Of a DNA stretch of 64,000 nt, positions 51,802 to 60,013 are shown piece by piece. Location of the stretch: contig JAAWWF010000011.1 of the NCBI GenBank assembly GCA_021404565.1, positions 1 to 64,000 on the forward strand. The letters run 5' to 3'. A model generated the notes under the pieces. That model was not told the DNA's origin, made no database searches, and saw only the letters and a list, made by a program, of their open reading frames with translations. Every line of letters begins with the position of its first letter. Positions within the stretch are counted from its first letter, which is position 1. This stretch comes from Roseivirga sp. GTDB lineage: Bacteria > Bacteroidota > Bacteroidia > Cytophagales > Cyclobacteriaceae. A program made the position numbers and the translations under genes.

Positions 51802-54400
51802 GCTCCCTCCGGCCTGGGTATTGAGGTTTTTCCGCTGGTACTGTCGGGAAGACCTGGTGGACGCCATTGAAGGCGATTTACTGGAGCTTCATCAGCGAAG
51901 ATTGGGTAAGTATGGCCCGGTTCGGTCTCACCTTCTCTTTCTCTGGAATGTTCTAACCATGTGCCAGCCTTTTGCTTTTAAGAAGCGGCCCTACGGCCGT
52001 CAAAACTCAATCCTTATGTGGAAGAATCATTTTAAAATTGCCCTTCGTCTTATCAATCGCCAAAAGGCCTTTGCGTTTAGTAATGTCCTTGGTCTGTCTG
52101 TAGGAGTTTGCACCAGTCTGTTTCTGTTGCTCTATGTGGCGCACGAGCTCAGTTTTGATAACTTTCACAAAGATGCAGATGACATCTACCGGGTCAATGT
52201 GATCAGTTTTAATCCGGAAGGGAATTTTTACAGAACCAGTGCTCCCTCTCCTCTGGCAGCTTTAATGGATACCGATTTTCCTGAGGTAGTGGCTACCACC
52301 AGAATTAACCGACCCAGATTTCCTGATCATTTGATGAAGGCGGCCGATAAGGAGTTTTACGAACCTTTGGTCTACATGAGTGATGAGGGATTTTTCGATG
52401 TATTCTCCTTTCCGCTGCTTTATGGTAATGCCAAAACCGCTTTGGACGATCCTAATGAAGTGATTATCACAGCAGCTGTTGCCAGAAAGTACTTTGGTAA
52501 AACTGACGCTTTGGGTGAAGTATTCACCTACGAAAATCAGTTTCAGCTGAAGGTTACCGGGGTGCTTGAAGACCCACCTACAAACAGTAGCCTGCAGTTC
52601 AGCTTTATCATTGCCAACAAAACCCCGGGATTACTTTACCCTGGTTGGCTCAACGACTGGGGTAGTTCTAATGCCTCTGTTTATGTGAAGCTACTAACCG
52701 GTGCTCAAGCCAGCACCACCACAGCCAAATTCCCTGAGGTGGTTGAGCGATTTATCAAGGATGACCTGGATAAAGGAGAACGTTATGTGATGTCTCTGCA
52801 GCCCCTGACTAAGGTCAGGCTAAACCCCCATGTTGCTCCCGAGCGAGTCAATGAAAGCAGCAATAAGAAGTATACCTACATCCTGCCTGTTGTAGGCCTG
52901 TTTATTTTACTGATTGCTGGTTTCAACTATGTAAATCTTTCGACTGCCCGCATCTCGGGTAGATTGAAAGAGGTTGGTGTGAGAAAGGTAATGGGATCCT
53001 CAGCGAGCAATCTCAGGTCTCAGTTTTTGGTGGAATCGCTTACCCTGGTACTCTTAGCAATGTTTACTTCTGTTATTCTGATGGTGCTACTCTTGCCGGG
53101 CTTCAATCAGCTGGCCGATAAAAGCTTTACCCTGTCAGACCTTGGCAGTCCCTTATTTGTTATCTCTGCACTGTCAGTCACCATCTTATTAGGCCTGGCT
53201 GCCGGCCTTTATCCGGCCCTGGTGCTGTCAAAAGCAAAGACCCTCGCTGCACTTAATAAGGGGTTCTATCTACCGGGAGGAGGAAAGATTTATTTTAGAA
53301 ATATCCTCTTAACTGTTCAGTTTGCGGTGACTCTGGTTATGATCATTGCTACGGTGGTGATCAAGGACCAAATGAGCTTTTTGAAAGAAAAACCCTTGGG
53401 ATTTGATGCAGAACAAGTGCTCTATTTTGGGCAAAGAGATAGGGCCTTTTGGCAGGAGAGTGGTGCATTGAAAAATGAATTGCTGAAAAACCCGCAGATA
53501 AAGTCCGTGTCCTACTCATCGGGTATTCCCGGCAACCCCGGCTACGGCAGTACCGCAAAGCTCGAAAACGGAGCCAGGGAATTCGAAATAACCCATGTGA
53601 TGGTAGACGAGCGTTTTATGGAACTCTACGGTTTCGAACTGGTCGATGGCCGCAGCTTTGACTATGATCTCGAAGCTGATAAAACAGGGGGCTATCTGCT
53701 GAACGAAACTGCTGTAAGGCAAATTGGATGGAACAATCCCTTAGGCCAGTCACTGGAAGTGTGGGGCAAAAAAGGAAAAGTCATTGGTGTAGTAAAAGAC
53801 TTTCACTTCGAATCGATGAAAAGTGAAATAGGGCCAATTGCCTTTCACATTTCCTCTTCAAATTATCGCCTGGTATCCATAAAACTGGGTACTGATGACA
53901 TGGCCCCCACGATTGACTTTCTAGAGGATCAGTGGAGTCAGTTGATGCCGGAGCGACCCTTTCAGTTTGATTTTCTGGATAAGCGCTTTGAGCAGTATTA
54001 TGAAGACGAAAAGCGATTCTCAAGTATCATGAACATTGCGACCGTACTCGGCTTGGTGCTGGCGGTTTCCGGACTTTTCAGCCTGATGGCCTTTCTGATC
54101 AATAAAAAAGCCAAAGAGATCAGTATCCGAAAGGTTTTGGGAGCTACATATCTGAATGTTACCAGACTGTTTCTCAATAGATTGATGGGCCTGGGGCTAA
54201 TTGCTTCAGTCCTGGCTATGCCACTGGCCTATGTTTTTGTACAACAGTGGCTGGGAGGCTTTGCGTATCGCACTAGTGTTTCCGCGTTGAGTTTTTTAGT
54301 AGCAGTCATCATCGTTTTCAGCCTTGTGGTATTGACAGTGGGTGCGCAGATTGCTCGTTCCGTAGCAAAAAATCCAGTGGACAGACTCAGGCATGAATAG
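51794..54400 (+). CDS. Array B permease 4 (terminal): prefix-domain MacB/FtsX double permease
   Basis: This 868-residue protein begins MNKLPPAWVLRFFRWYCRED; the prefix has WYC where the others have WFC, then DAIEGDLLELHQRRLGK. Coupling loops are KEVGVRKVMGSSA and KEISIRKVLGATY. The second periplasmic domain has VVKDFHFESMKSEI. It ends NPVDRLRHE and, although no further permease follows, retains the ATGAATAG start pattern, which then reads MNR and stops. It is the last gene of array B. Confidence 0.9.
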   Translation: MNKLPPAWVLRFFRWYCREDLVDAIEGDLLELHQRRLGKYGPVRSHLLFLWNVLTMCQPFAFKKRPYGRQNSILMWKNHFKIALRLINRQKAFAFSNVLGLSVGVCTSLFLLLYVAHELSFDNFHKDADDIYRVNVISFNPEGNFYRTSAPSPLAALMDTDFPEVVATTRINRPRFPDHLMKAADKEFYEPLVYMSDEGFFDVFSFPLLYGNAKTALDDPNEVIITAAVARKYFGKTDALGEVFTYENQFQLKVTGVLEDPPTNSSLQFSFIIANKTPGLLYPGWLNDWGSSNASVYVKLLTGAQASTTTAKFPEVVERFIKDDLDKGERYVMSLQPLTKVRLNPHVAPERVNESSNKKYTYILPVVGLFILLIAGFNYVNLSTARISGRLKEVGVRKVMGSSASNLRSQFLVESLTLVLLAMFTSVILMVLLLPGFNQLADKSFTLSDLGSPLFVISALSVTILLGLAAGLYPALVLSKAKTLAALNKGFYLPGGGKIYFRNILLTVQFAVTLVMIIATVVIKDQMSFLKEKPLGFDAEQVLYFGQRDRAFWQESGALKNELLKNPQIKSVSYSSGIPGNPGYGSTAKLENGAREFEITHVMVDERFMELYGFELVDGRSFDYDLEADKTGGYLLNETAVRQIGWNNPLGQSLEVWGKKGKVIGVVKDFHFESMKSEIGPIAFHISSSNYRLVSIKLGTDDMAPTIDFLEDQWSQLMPERPFQFDFLDKRFEQYYEDEKRFSSIMNIATVLGLVLAVSGLFSLMAFLINKKAKEISIRKVLGATYLNVTRLFLNRLMGLGLIASVLAMPLAYVFVQQWLGGFAYRTSVSALSFLVAVIIVFSLVVLTVGAQIARSVAKNPVDRLRHE

Positions 54401-54404
54401 GTAA
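54393..54404 (+). other. Vestigial start codon of a lost permease gene (ATG AAT AGG TAA)
   Basis: The stop region of the last permease of array B carries the same in-register ATGAATAG that starts every next gene in the array, but here it encodes only MNR before TAA. The third permease of the array begins MNR. No permease-like coding follows. This can be read as the trace of a former fifth member or as a by-product of the conserved HE-stop ending. Confidence 0.4.
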
Positions 54405-54535
54405 TTTAGTGTGTAGATGAAATCCAGGCTTTATTCCTCCTAATTCACGTAGGTTTTGAGTTGATTCATGCTATTCTTATTAGTTGAGCTTTCAGGTTTT
54501 GAGGTGTTGTGTATCTTGTTTTGAAAACTCAATTC

Positions 54536-55336
54536 ATGGCAACGCTCGAAGAACTCAATCAAGCATTTGAAGACTGTAAAGGACAGCTCAAATCATATCT
54601 GCTTAGAATCACCACCGACACCAGTGATGCTGAAGACATTGTTCAGGAAACATACCTGAAGGCTCATGCAAACATTATCGGTTTTAGAGGAGATTCTTCC
54701 CTCAAGACCTGGCTATTTGCCATTGGCTCCAATCTTGCCCGTGACCTGATCAAATCAAAGAAACGCTGGCCTGAGAATGTGACAGATATCTGTAAATCCG
54801 CAGCCATGAGCAATCAGGAGTTCTTTGGAGAGATGATGCAAATTCGTGGTACCTCAGCGCAGGGTAATTTCGAAATTAAAGAACACATTACTTTCTGCTT
54901 CACCTGTGTGACTAAATCCCTTCCTCTTGAGCAACACCTGGTGCTTCTTCTTAAAGAGGTATATGGCTTCAAGGTCAAAGAGATTGCAGGGATCATAGAC
55001 AATACCGAGGCTATGGTGAAGTATTACCTTCATGTGTCTCGTACCAAAATGGCCGATATTTTTGATCACCGATGCGCCCTCATCAACAAAGAAGGGATTT
55101 GCCACCAATGTACCGAGCTGAACGGTATTTTCAACCCCAAGCAAAATGCACAGGAAGAGCTGGCCAAAATTGATATGGTGAGAGCTGCGGAAGATAAGTC
55201 TCGTGAAGAGCTTTTGGATTTGCGTATGAAGATTGTTCAATCCATCGACCCCTTTGAATCAGGAGCAGCAGAACTCCAACTCAGGCATCTCAAGCACAAC
55301 AATGAAGTCATGAAAAAACATTTAGGCGAGGAATAA
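54536..55336 (+). CDS. RNA polymerase sigma factor, sigma-70/ECF type
   Basis: Starting at ATG 54536 gives 266 residues; a GTG at 54509 would add nine. Region 2 is visible as DAEDIVQETYLKAHANIIGFRG and LKTWLFAIGSNLARDLI. Region 4 is visible as LPLEQHLVLLLKEVYGFKVKEIAGI and EAMVKYYLHVSRTKM. A C-terminal extension follows with a cysteine cluster, CALINKEGICHQC, and ELNGIFNPKQNAQEEL. This extended form is known in Bacteroidota and could bind a metal or sense redox, which is inference. No anti-sigma gene is adjacent. SRPBCC and unknown genes follow on the same strand. Confidence 0.9.
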   Translation: MATLEELNQAFEDCKGQLKSYLLRITTDTSDAEDIVQETYLKAHANIIGFRGDSSLKTWLFAIGSNLARDLIKSKKRWPENVTDICKSAAMSNQEFFGEMMQIRGTSAQGNFEIKEHITFCFTCVTKSLPLEQHLVLLLKEVYGFKVKEIAGIIDNTEAMVKYYLHVSRTKMADIFDHRCALINKEGICHQCTELNGIFNPKQNAQEELAKIDMVRAAEDKSREELLDLRMKIVQSIDPFESGAAELQLRHLKHNNEVMKKHLGEE

Positions 55337-55464
55337 TTGGTCTGAATGGGTTGTTCTCGCTGGTTTAAAAGCTTTTTCAAGAAAATTGCTGTTTTCCCCT
55401 ATCGTTTTTTTTCGCCCGGTCGTCAAAAGTGAAAATCGAATCTGAATACAACTTTTACAGCGAC

Positions 55465-55959
55465 ATGATGACAAAATCAACTACCGGTTTGCCTGATGGT
55501 AAGGCCAAAACCATCAAAACAACTTTCAGCACTGAGACTGCCGTAAGCATCGAAATTGAAGCAAGCCCCGAAGTAGTTTGGGCCCTGCTCACTAACGCCT
55601 CCGACTATGTTCGGTGGAATTCCACATTGATGGCAATTGAGGGCGCCATCCGTGAGGGAGAAAGCATAAAACTGGAACCCACAGTTAATCCGGGAAAGAC
55701 GTTTAAAATAAAAATTGCTGAAGTGGTACCCGGAACATCCATGCAATGGGTGAGCGGAACAGCTCCCTTTTTCAGAGGTGTCAGACTATTCAGTCTACAG
55801 ACCACTGGAAATGGGAAAACCCGTTTTTCCATGTCTGAAAAAATCAAAGGCCTTATGTATCCCATAGCTGCCGGGCAGCTTCCCGACTTTACTGCACCAT
55901 TTGAGCAGTTCGCGGCAGACTTGAAATCAGAGGCAGAAATTATTCGCAAATTAAAATAG
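55465..55959 (+). CDS. SRPBCC (Bet v1-like) lipid/ligand-binding family protein
   Basis: Taking the tandem ATG at 55465 gives about 164 residues; a GTG at 55429 is also possible. The N-terminal strand SIEIEASPEVVWALLTNASDYVRWN is the classical START/SRPBCC opening. It is followed by GESIKLEPTVNPGKTFKIKI and a C-terminal helix containing QFAADLKSEAEIIRKLK. The fold makes a hydrophobic cavity for small ligands. It lies 128 bp after the sigma factor gene and 7 bp before the next gene, so at least the latter two are likely co-transcribed. Confidence 0.88.
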   Translation: MMTKSTTGLPDGKAKTIKTTFSTETAVSIEIEASPEVVWALLTNASDYVRWNSTLMAIEGAIREGESIKLEPTVNPGKTFKIKIAEVVPGTSMQWVSGTAPFFRGVRLFSLQTTGNGKTRFSMSEKIKGLMYPIAAGQLPDFTAPFEQFAADLKSEAEIIRKLK

Positions 55960-55966
55960 GAACAAA

Positions 55967-56368
55967 ATGGAATCAGGAACTAAAGAGAATCCCTGGGTGC
56001 TCAAAACACCACCACAATCATCAGAATTTACCATGCACAGAGATGTAAAGGATGGAAAAGACATACTGGTTTGCACAGTGGGCAAAACCATCTTACACTA
56101 TGATGCACGATGCATCGAGGATCTTCATGCTATGCTAAAAGCCCATAGTGATTGGGTGCTATTGGGCAGCGCTGATGAAAAGAAAGAACCCAAACCGGAT
56201 ACGGTGGAGGCCTGGGGCCGTTCAGCAGAGAACCCTGTTGGGGGTTGGTACGGTCTTAAGAAGGGGTTGAGAGGTCGATTTGGTATGTATGTACCTCCCT
56301 TGATGGAAGCACTGGGCCTGGCCGAAGTAGAGCACAATAAGCGTAACAATCGCATGAGGGCCATTTAG
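55967..56368 (+). CDS. Conserved small protein of unknown function (DUF6855-like)
   Basis: This 133-residue soluble protein has the words GTKENPWVLKTPPQSSE, LHYDARCIEDLHAMLKAH, GSADEKKEPKPDTVEAWGRS and PVGGWYGLKKGLRGRFGMY, ending LGLAEVEHNKRNNRMRA. From memory this matches a family without assigned function that also occurs in Actinobacteria (DUF6855); I am not certain of the number. No catalytic motif is evident. It sits directly behind the SRPBCC gene, suggesting a shared role, and may have moved between phyla. Confidence 0.7.
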   Translation: MESGTKENPWVLKTPPQSSEFTMHRDVKDGKDILVCTVGKTILHYDARCIEDLHAMLKAHSDWVLLGSADEKKEPKPDTVEAWGRSAENPVGGWYGLKKGLRGRFGMYVPPLMEALGLAEVEHNKRNNRMRAI

Positions 56369-56404
56369 GCGGTATCCCATTGAGTTCTGTCAAAACAAAC
56401 AGCT

Positions 56405-57430
56405 ATGACATACTCAAACTATCGAAGGCAAAGGATCAATATCTGGCAGCTAATCATACTGATTTTTCTGGGAGTGTCCTGCTCTCAGGAAAACCAGGGC
56501 CAGGAAATTTCAGCCCTTAAAACAAAGGTCAATACCATTGTCGCTGAGGCTGCCAATGGCGCTTATGGAGAAATTCACTCCCTGCTCGTATTTAAAAATA
56601 ATGAGCTGATTGCCGAAGAGTATTTTGGCGCATATGATGCAGACAGTCTCCATTTTCAATACTCTGTGACCAAGAGTATCAGCTCTCTACTGGTAGGGAT
56701 AGCCATGGATCAGGGACGGCTGAGCACTGTAGACCAAAAGCTATATGAGCTGTTTCCTGAGTATAGCAACGATATCGCTCACTGGACTGATCAGAAAGCG
56801 GGTATGACGTTGAAAGATGTGCTCACCATGAGTGCAGGCTATCAGTGGGATGAATGGACCTATACTTACACAGATACCCGGAATGATGCGAACAAGCTGA
56901 TTCGCAGTGATGACTTAATGAAATTTGTGCTCGATCTGCCGATGGCTTACGAACCCGGGAGTCGGTTTACCTATAACAGCGGCTGTTCCATGCTGCTCTC
57001 AGGCATTGTACAAAACAGTACAGGCATGAGCCTTGAATCTTTTGCCAAAACCAATCTCTTCGATAAGCTGGGGATAACAAAGTGGCGTTGGGAACAGGGG
57101 AAGGATGGAAAGTTTAACAGTGGCTGGGGCTTGCACTTAAGGCCTCGTGATATGCTGAAAATCGGAAAAATGGTGCTCAGTGGAGGTGTTTGGGAAGGAC
57201 AGCGCATTGTAAGCGAAGACTGGCTCAGGGCATCACAGACTAATCATATTTCCAATTATGGCTACCAATGGTGGTTGTCAACAGATTTTTTCTCCGCCAG
57301 GGGTTGGGGAGGTCAGGTTATAGCCATAGTGCCATCAGAAGACCTGGTGATTGTTACCACAGCAGGGAACTTCTCAGGGGGCAATCCGGCCGGAATCCGC
57401 ATTGTCAATCAGCTGATAGGGCTGAGATGA
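56405..57430 (+). CDS. Serine beta-lactamase-like hydrolase, lipoprotein
   Basis: This 341-residue protein has a lipoprotein signal (IFLGVSCSQENQ, with Cys at the lipobox). It shows the class C beta-lactamase/penicillin-binding fold motifs: S87-V-T-K90 as SxxK and Y190-N-S192 as YxN, then the C-terminal GWGGQVIA near the KTG/HxG position. These proteins may be esterases, D-aminopeptidases or carboxypeptidases, and only rarely true beta-lactamases. It is probably exported and lipid-anchored. It follows the DUF6855-like gene by 36 bp on the same strand. Confidence 0.88.
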   Translation: MTYSNYRRQRINIWQLIILIFLGVSCSQENQGQEISALKTKVNTIVAEAANGAYGEIHSLLVFKNNELIAEEYFGAYDADSLHFQYSVTKSISSLLVGIAMDQGRLSTVDQKLYELFPEYSNDIAHWTDQKAGMTLKDVLTMSAGYQWDEWTYTYTDTRNDANKLIRSDDLMKFVLDLPMAYEPGSRFTYNSGCSMLLSGIVQNSTGMSLESFAKTNLFDKLGITKWRWEQGKDGKFNSGWGLHLRPRDMLKIGKMVLSGGVWEGQRIVSEDWLRASQTNHISNYGYQWWLSTDFFSARGWGGQVIAIVPSEDLVIVTTAGNFSGGNPAGIRIVNQLIGLR

Positions 57431-57549
57431 AACTTCTGGTCTTTGTCAGGTGAGACTGAGAAAATATCAGCTTAGCAGCCGGTTTACTCATCTAAATTCA
57501 TTGTTAAACTGACGGGCGCTCTCTTATATTAGCACAAAGACAAATCACG

Positions 57550-57855
57550 ATGATCACCTGCTACGTACGTTACGTCCTGGACCCTTACAAACTAGATGAA
57601 TTTGAGAAATATGCCCGTCTCTGGATACCGCTGGTAGAAAAATACGGAGGCACTCACCATGGTTATTTTCTGCCTTATGAAGGTGCGAATAACATTGCGG
57701 TGACCTTGTTCAGTTTCGGTTCCCTGGCTGAATACGAAACATATCGCACAGACAGCATGAAAGACCCTGAATGTCAGGCCGCTTATGCATTGGCTGAAGA
57801 AACGAAATGCATCATCAGCTATGAGCGAAATTTCATGAGGCCGGTGCTTAAATAG
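57550..57855 (+). CDS. NIPSNAP-family protein
   Basis: This 101-residue protein is an alpha/beta ferredoxin-like NIPSNAP domain with the typical opening ITCYVRYVLDPYKLDEFEKYA and LVEKYGGTHHGYFLPYEG, followed by the second repeat strand NIAVTLFSFGSLAEYETYR. The function of the family is not known, though it occurs widely in bacteria and mitochondria. It is a single gene in front of the convergent ABC operon. Confidence 0.9.
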   Translation: MITCYVRYVLDPYKLDEFEKYARLWIPLVEKYGGTHHGYFLPYEGANNIAVTLFSFGSLAEYETYRTDSMKDPECQAAYALAEETKCIISYERNFMRPVLK

Positions 57856-57862
57856 CGCGAAT

Positions 57863-58966
57863 TCAATTGCCTGCCACCAGGTTGAAGCTTCGATAGCTAA
57901 AGCGGAAAATCAGGTAGCTGATGAGTAGCAGGCCGATGACAAGGGTATAGGCTGGAACATAGCCAAGAATGACGAAAAACAAGCTGGCCGTTGTAAAGAA
58001 TGGATACTTGATAAAGTGGTCCATGGTCAATGATCTGCGATACAGGATTGACTGGTAAAAAGAAAGCAAAGCCACGGGTAGCAACGAGCTGCCAATAATC
58101 AGGTCTATAGGTGCCACCATGATGGTATTACCCAGAAATACCACCATTTCCGGTATAAAGAGCACCAGATAGGTCAAAGTAAACCGGACAAACCATGAGT
58201 CTACACTGATAGGCAGGTTTTTAAATACTGAAATACCTGTTTGCTCAAAGCGATGATAGTGAAAGCTAAAGGCGGCATTAACCCCTCCACTTAAGAGCAT
58301 ACCTAATGTTAGCAAGCGGTAATCTGTTCCCTCCACCTGAAAGATCAGCACCGCTACGGCAATCACCCCTATAGAAATGACTTTGGTACCTAAGAGTAAT
58401 ACTGCCTGCCGGGAGAAAAGATGATGAATAAAGAGCATAGGGAAAGGTTTGGGTAATCTGCTCGTCCATAAACGAAAACCACTTAGCAGGCTTGGGTCCA
58501 CTGCCGTGATCAGTCTTTTATGCAGAAAATGACCCGCCACCATGATCAGAGCCAGATTCCCTCCGACAACTATGGCTGCTGATGTCCAAAGGCGGAGTTG
58601 CAACGCCATAAACAATAAAAGACCGCTATAGCCCAGTACTGGTGCCAGCAGCAGAATCTGGATGTAAATAACCAGGGGGATACGAGTTGCTGGCTTAAGC
58701 AGGACGAGCCACCCCAGAAACTGATTGGTTTTTAGCCGTTGAGCCGTAAAGCAAAACTGTAAGGTCTTAAAAGTATAAAGTGTGAAAAGGGTAAAGGGAA
58801 TGACATAATACAGAGGACTAACAGCCAGCGCTGCGGCTATATCTATATGCTGTGGTGTTTTCAAAAAGCCAAAAAGCAGTCCTACAGTGATCAGAAAAAA
58901 ACCTGCATTGGCCTGGTAGAAGGGTTTGACCAGTGTTCGGACGAGAATTTTCCTGGCAGCACTCAT
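57863..58966 (-). CDS. ABC transporter membrane protein (non-FtsX type)
   Basis: This 367-residue protein has around ten hydrophobic helices spread over its length and no large periplasmic domain, quite unlike the MacB/FtsX double permeases upstream. It begins at the ATG inside the ATGA that also holds the stop of the ATPase gene. Together they form a two-gene operon, ATPase first, membrane protein second. It resembles ABC-2-type exporter subunits in layout, but I cannot name a family. Confidence 0.75.
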   Translation of the reverse strand: MSAARKILVRTLVKPFYQANAGFFLITVGLLFGFLKTPQHIDIAAALAVSPLYYVIPFTLFTLYTFKTLQFCFTAQRLKTNQFLGWLVLLKPATRIPLVIYIQILLLAPVLGYSGLLLFMALQLRLWTSAAIVVGGNLALIMVAGHFLHKRLITAVDPSLLSGFRLWTSRLPKPFPMLFIHHLFSRQAVLLLGTKVISIGVIAVAVLIFQVEGTDYRLLTLGMLLSGGVNAAFSFHYHRFEQTGISVFKNLPISVDSWFVRFTLTYLVLFIPEMVVFLGNTIMVAPIDLIIGSSLLPVALLSFYQSILYRRSLTMDHFIKYPFFTTASLFFVILGYVPAYTLVIGLLLISYLIFRFSYRSFNLVAGN

Positions 58967-59592
58967 GATAATTTGACAATAGTCTGGTTTTTCACCTCGT
59001 ATGCATCCGTAGCTTCGATATAGGCATTCTCAAAATCCTGATGTGTTGCAAACAGAAATGAAACACCCTGAGCCCGTTTCTCCACAATCATGTCAGTCAC
59101 GATTTGCTGTGCCTCTTTGTCCAGAGTAATCAGTGGCTCGTCAAGAATAATCCATTCAGGATGTCCCAGAAAAGCCAGAACAATCGAGAGCTTTTTGAGC
59201 ATTCCGCTGGAATAGGAGCCGGATACTGAGTCGGCATAGGCGGTAACCCCAAGTGCTTCTTTCAGGCTTTTTACCTGGCCATTGTCAGCTCCTTTTAGTT
59301 TTGCGAAAAAAGCGATCAGATCATTGGCCGTAAGAAATTCCGGAAAAGCAGGCTCCGACTGGCTGTAATTGACTTTCAGCTTATAATGTTCAGGCTGATG
59401 TTTCAGGTCAAACTCATCCAGTTGAATGGTACCCTGATATGGAGACAGGCCGGCAAGACAATTGAAGAAAGTAGACTTTCCTGAACCGTTTCTTCCTTTA
59501 ATCCAGTGAACTCCTTTTTGAAATTGCAACTCCGGAACATCAAGAATCAGCTGACTACCAAAGGACTTTTGAAATGAATGAAGATTGAGCAT
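58963..59592 (-). CDS. ABC transporter ATP-binding protein
   Basis: This 209-residue single nucleotide-binding domain has Walker A GRNGSGKST (G33-T41), ABC signature GSYSSGMLKKLSI near residue 126, and Walker B EWIILDEPLITLDKEA. The D-loop and a final LFATHQDFENA switch histidine are present, so it should be a working ATPase. The 4-nt overlap with the next gene fixes its partner. Its size, lacking extra domains, fits a heterodimer-forming exporter subunit. It is not an obvious partner for the orphan permeases, which lie 4.5 kb away. Confidence 0.92.
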   Translation of the reverse strand: MLNLHSFQKSFGSQLILDVPELQFQKGVHWIKGRNGSGKSTFFNCLAGLSPYQGTIQLDEFDLKHQPEHYKLKVNYSQSEPAFPEFLTANDLIAFFAKLKGADNGQVKSLKEALGVTAYADSVSGSYSSGMLKKLSIVLAFLGHPEWIILDEPLITLDKEAQQIVTDMIVEKRAQGVSFLFATHQDFENAYIEATDAYEVKNQTIVKLS

Positions 59593-60013
59593 ACAAAATG
59601 TAACATACGGATTTCCAGAGAAAGGTTATCAGTGAATTGACGAGTGTGCGTAACAGGCCAAAAAAAAGCCCGCTACTTTAAGCGGGCCATGTGTATGTTA
59701 CCATTATTTGGCGGGGAAGCCGATGCCTCTTCCTTCCATGGATATGTCCTATAGCGTCAAGACAACCGGCTCCTTGTTGTATATAAGTACCGTATCCTAT
59801 CATGAAGTCATCAAGAAGGCCAAATAAAGTTTAAAACTTTTTTCACTCTGGCTTCATTTAGCACAACCTGACCAGGGTTGATATTTAATATATTGTCTTT
59901 TGAGATATTGTAAGTGATTGGTTCTTAAGTTTTTATATATTAGTGATTCTTTAAAATGCAGGAGACTGTCTGGAGCATACGAAACAGTCATTTTCTGCGT
60001 TTAGCACCGGAAC
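59593..60013. other. 421-bp intergenic region with minus-strand transcript signals
   Basis: No protein gene is visible on the plus strand. On the minus strand a possible -7 element TTTATTTG (59821-59828), a transcript of about 150 nt, an 11-codon frame (59704-59739, M-E-G-R-G-I-G-F-P-A-K) and a terminator (59660-59687) suggest a small RNA or leader. TTACATTTTG near the ATPase start (minus strand) may be the promoter of the ABC operon itself. Confidence 0.5.
59660..59687 (-). terminator. Intrinsic terminator on the minus strand
   Basis: GCCCGCT (59668-59674) and AGCGGGC (59681-59687) form a 7-bp G/C-rich stem. On the minus strand the stem is followed by eight T residues, the canonical intrinsic terminator order. 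The transcript it ends must begin upstream, between 59690 and about 60013, where no protein gene lies. Confidence 0.7.

Noticed and set aside
25880-54400. Permease arrays as a composite mobile element or prophage
   Set aside because: No integrase, phage, recombinase, or flanking direct repeats were seen, and the genes are intact and tightly arranged.
58963-59592. The ABC ATPase as partner of the orphan permeases
   Set aside because: It overlaps its own membrane-protein gene by 4 nt, lies on the other strand about 4.5 kb away, and belongs to a different exporter layout. It cannot be fully excluded.
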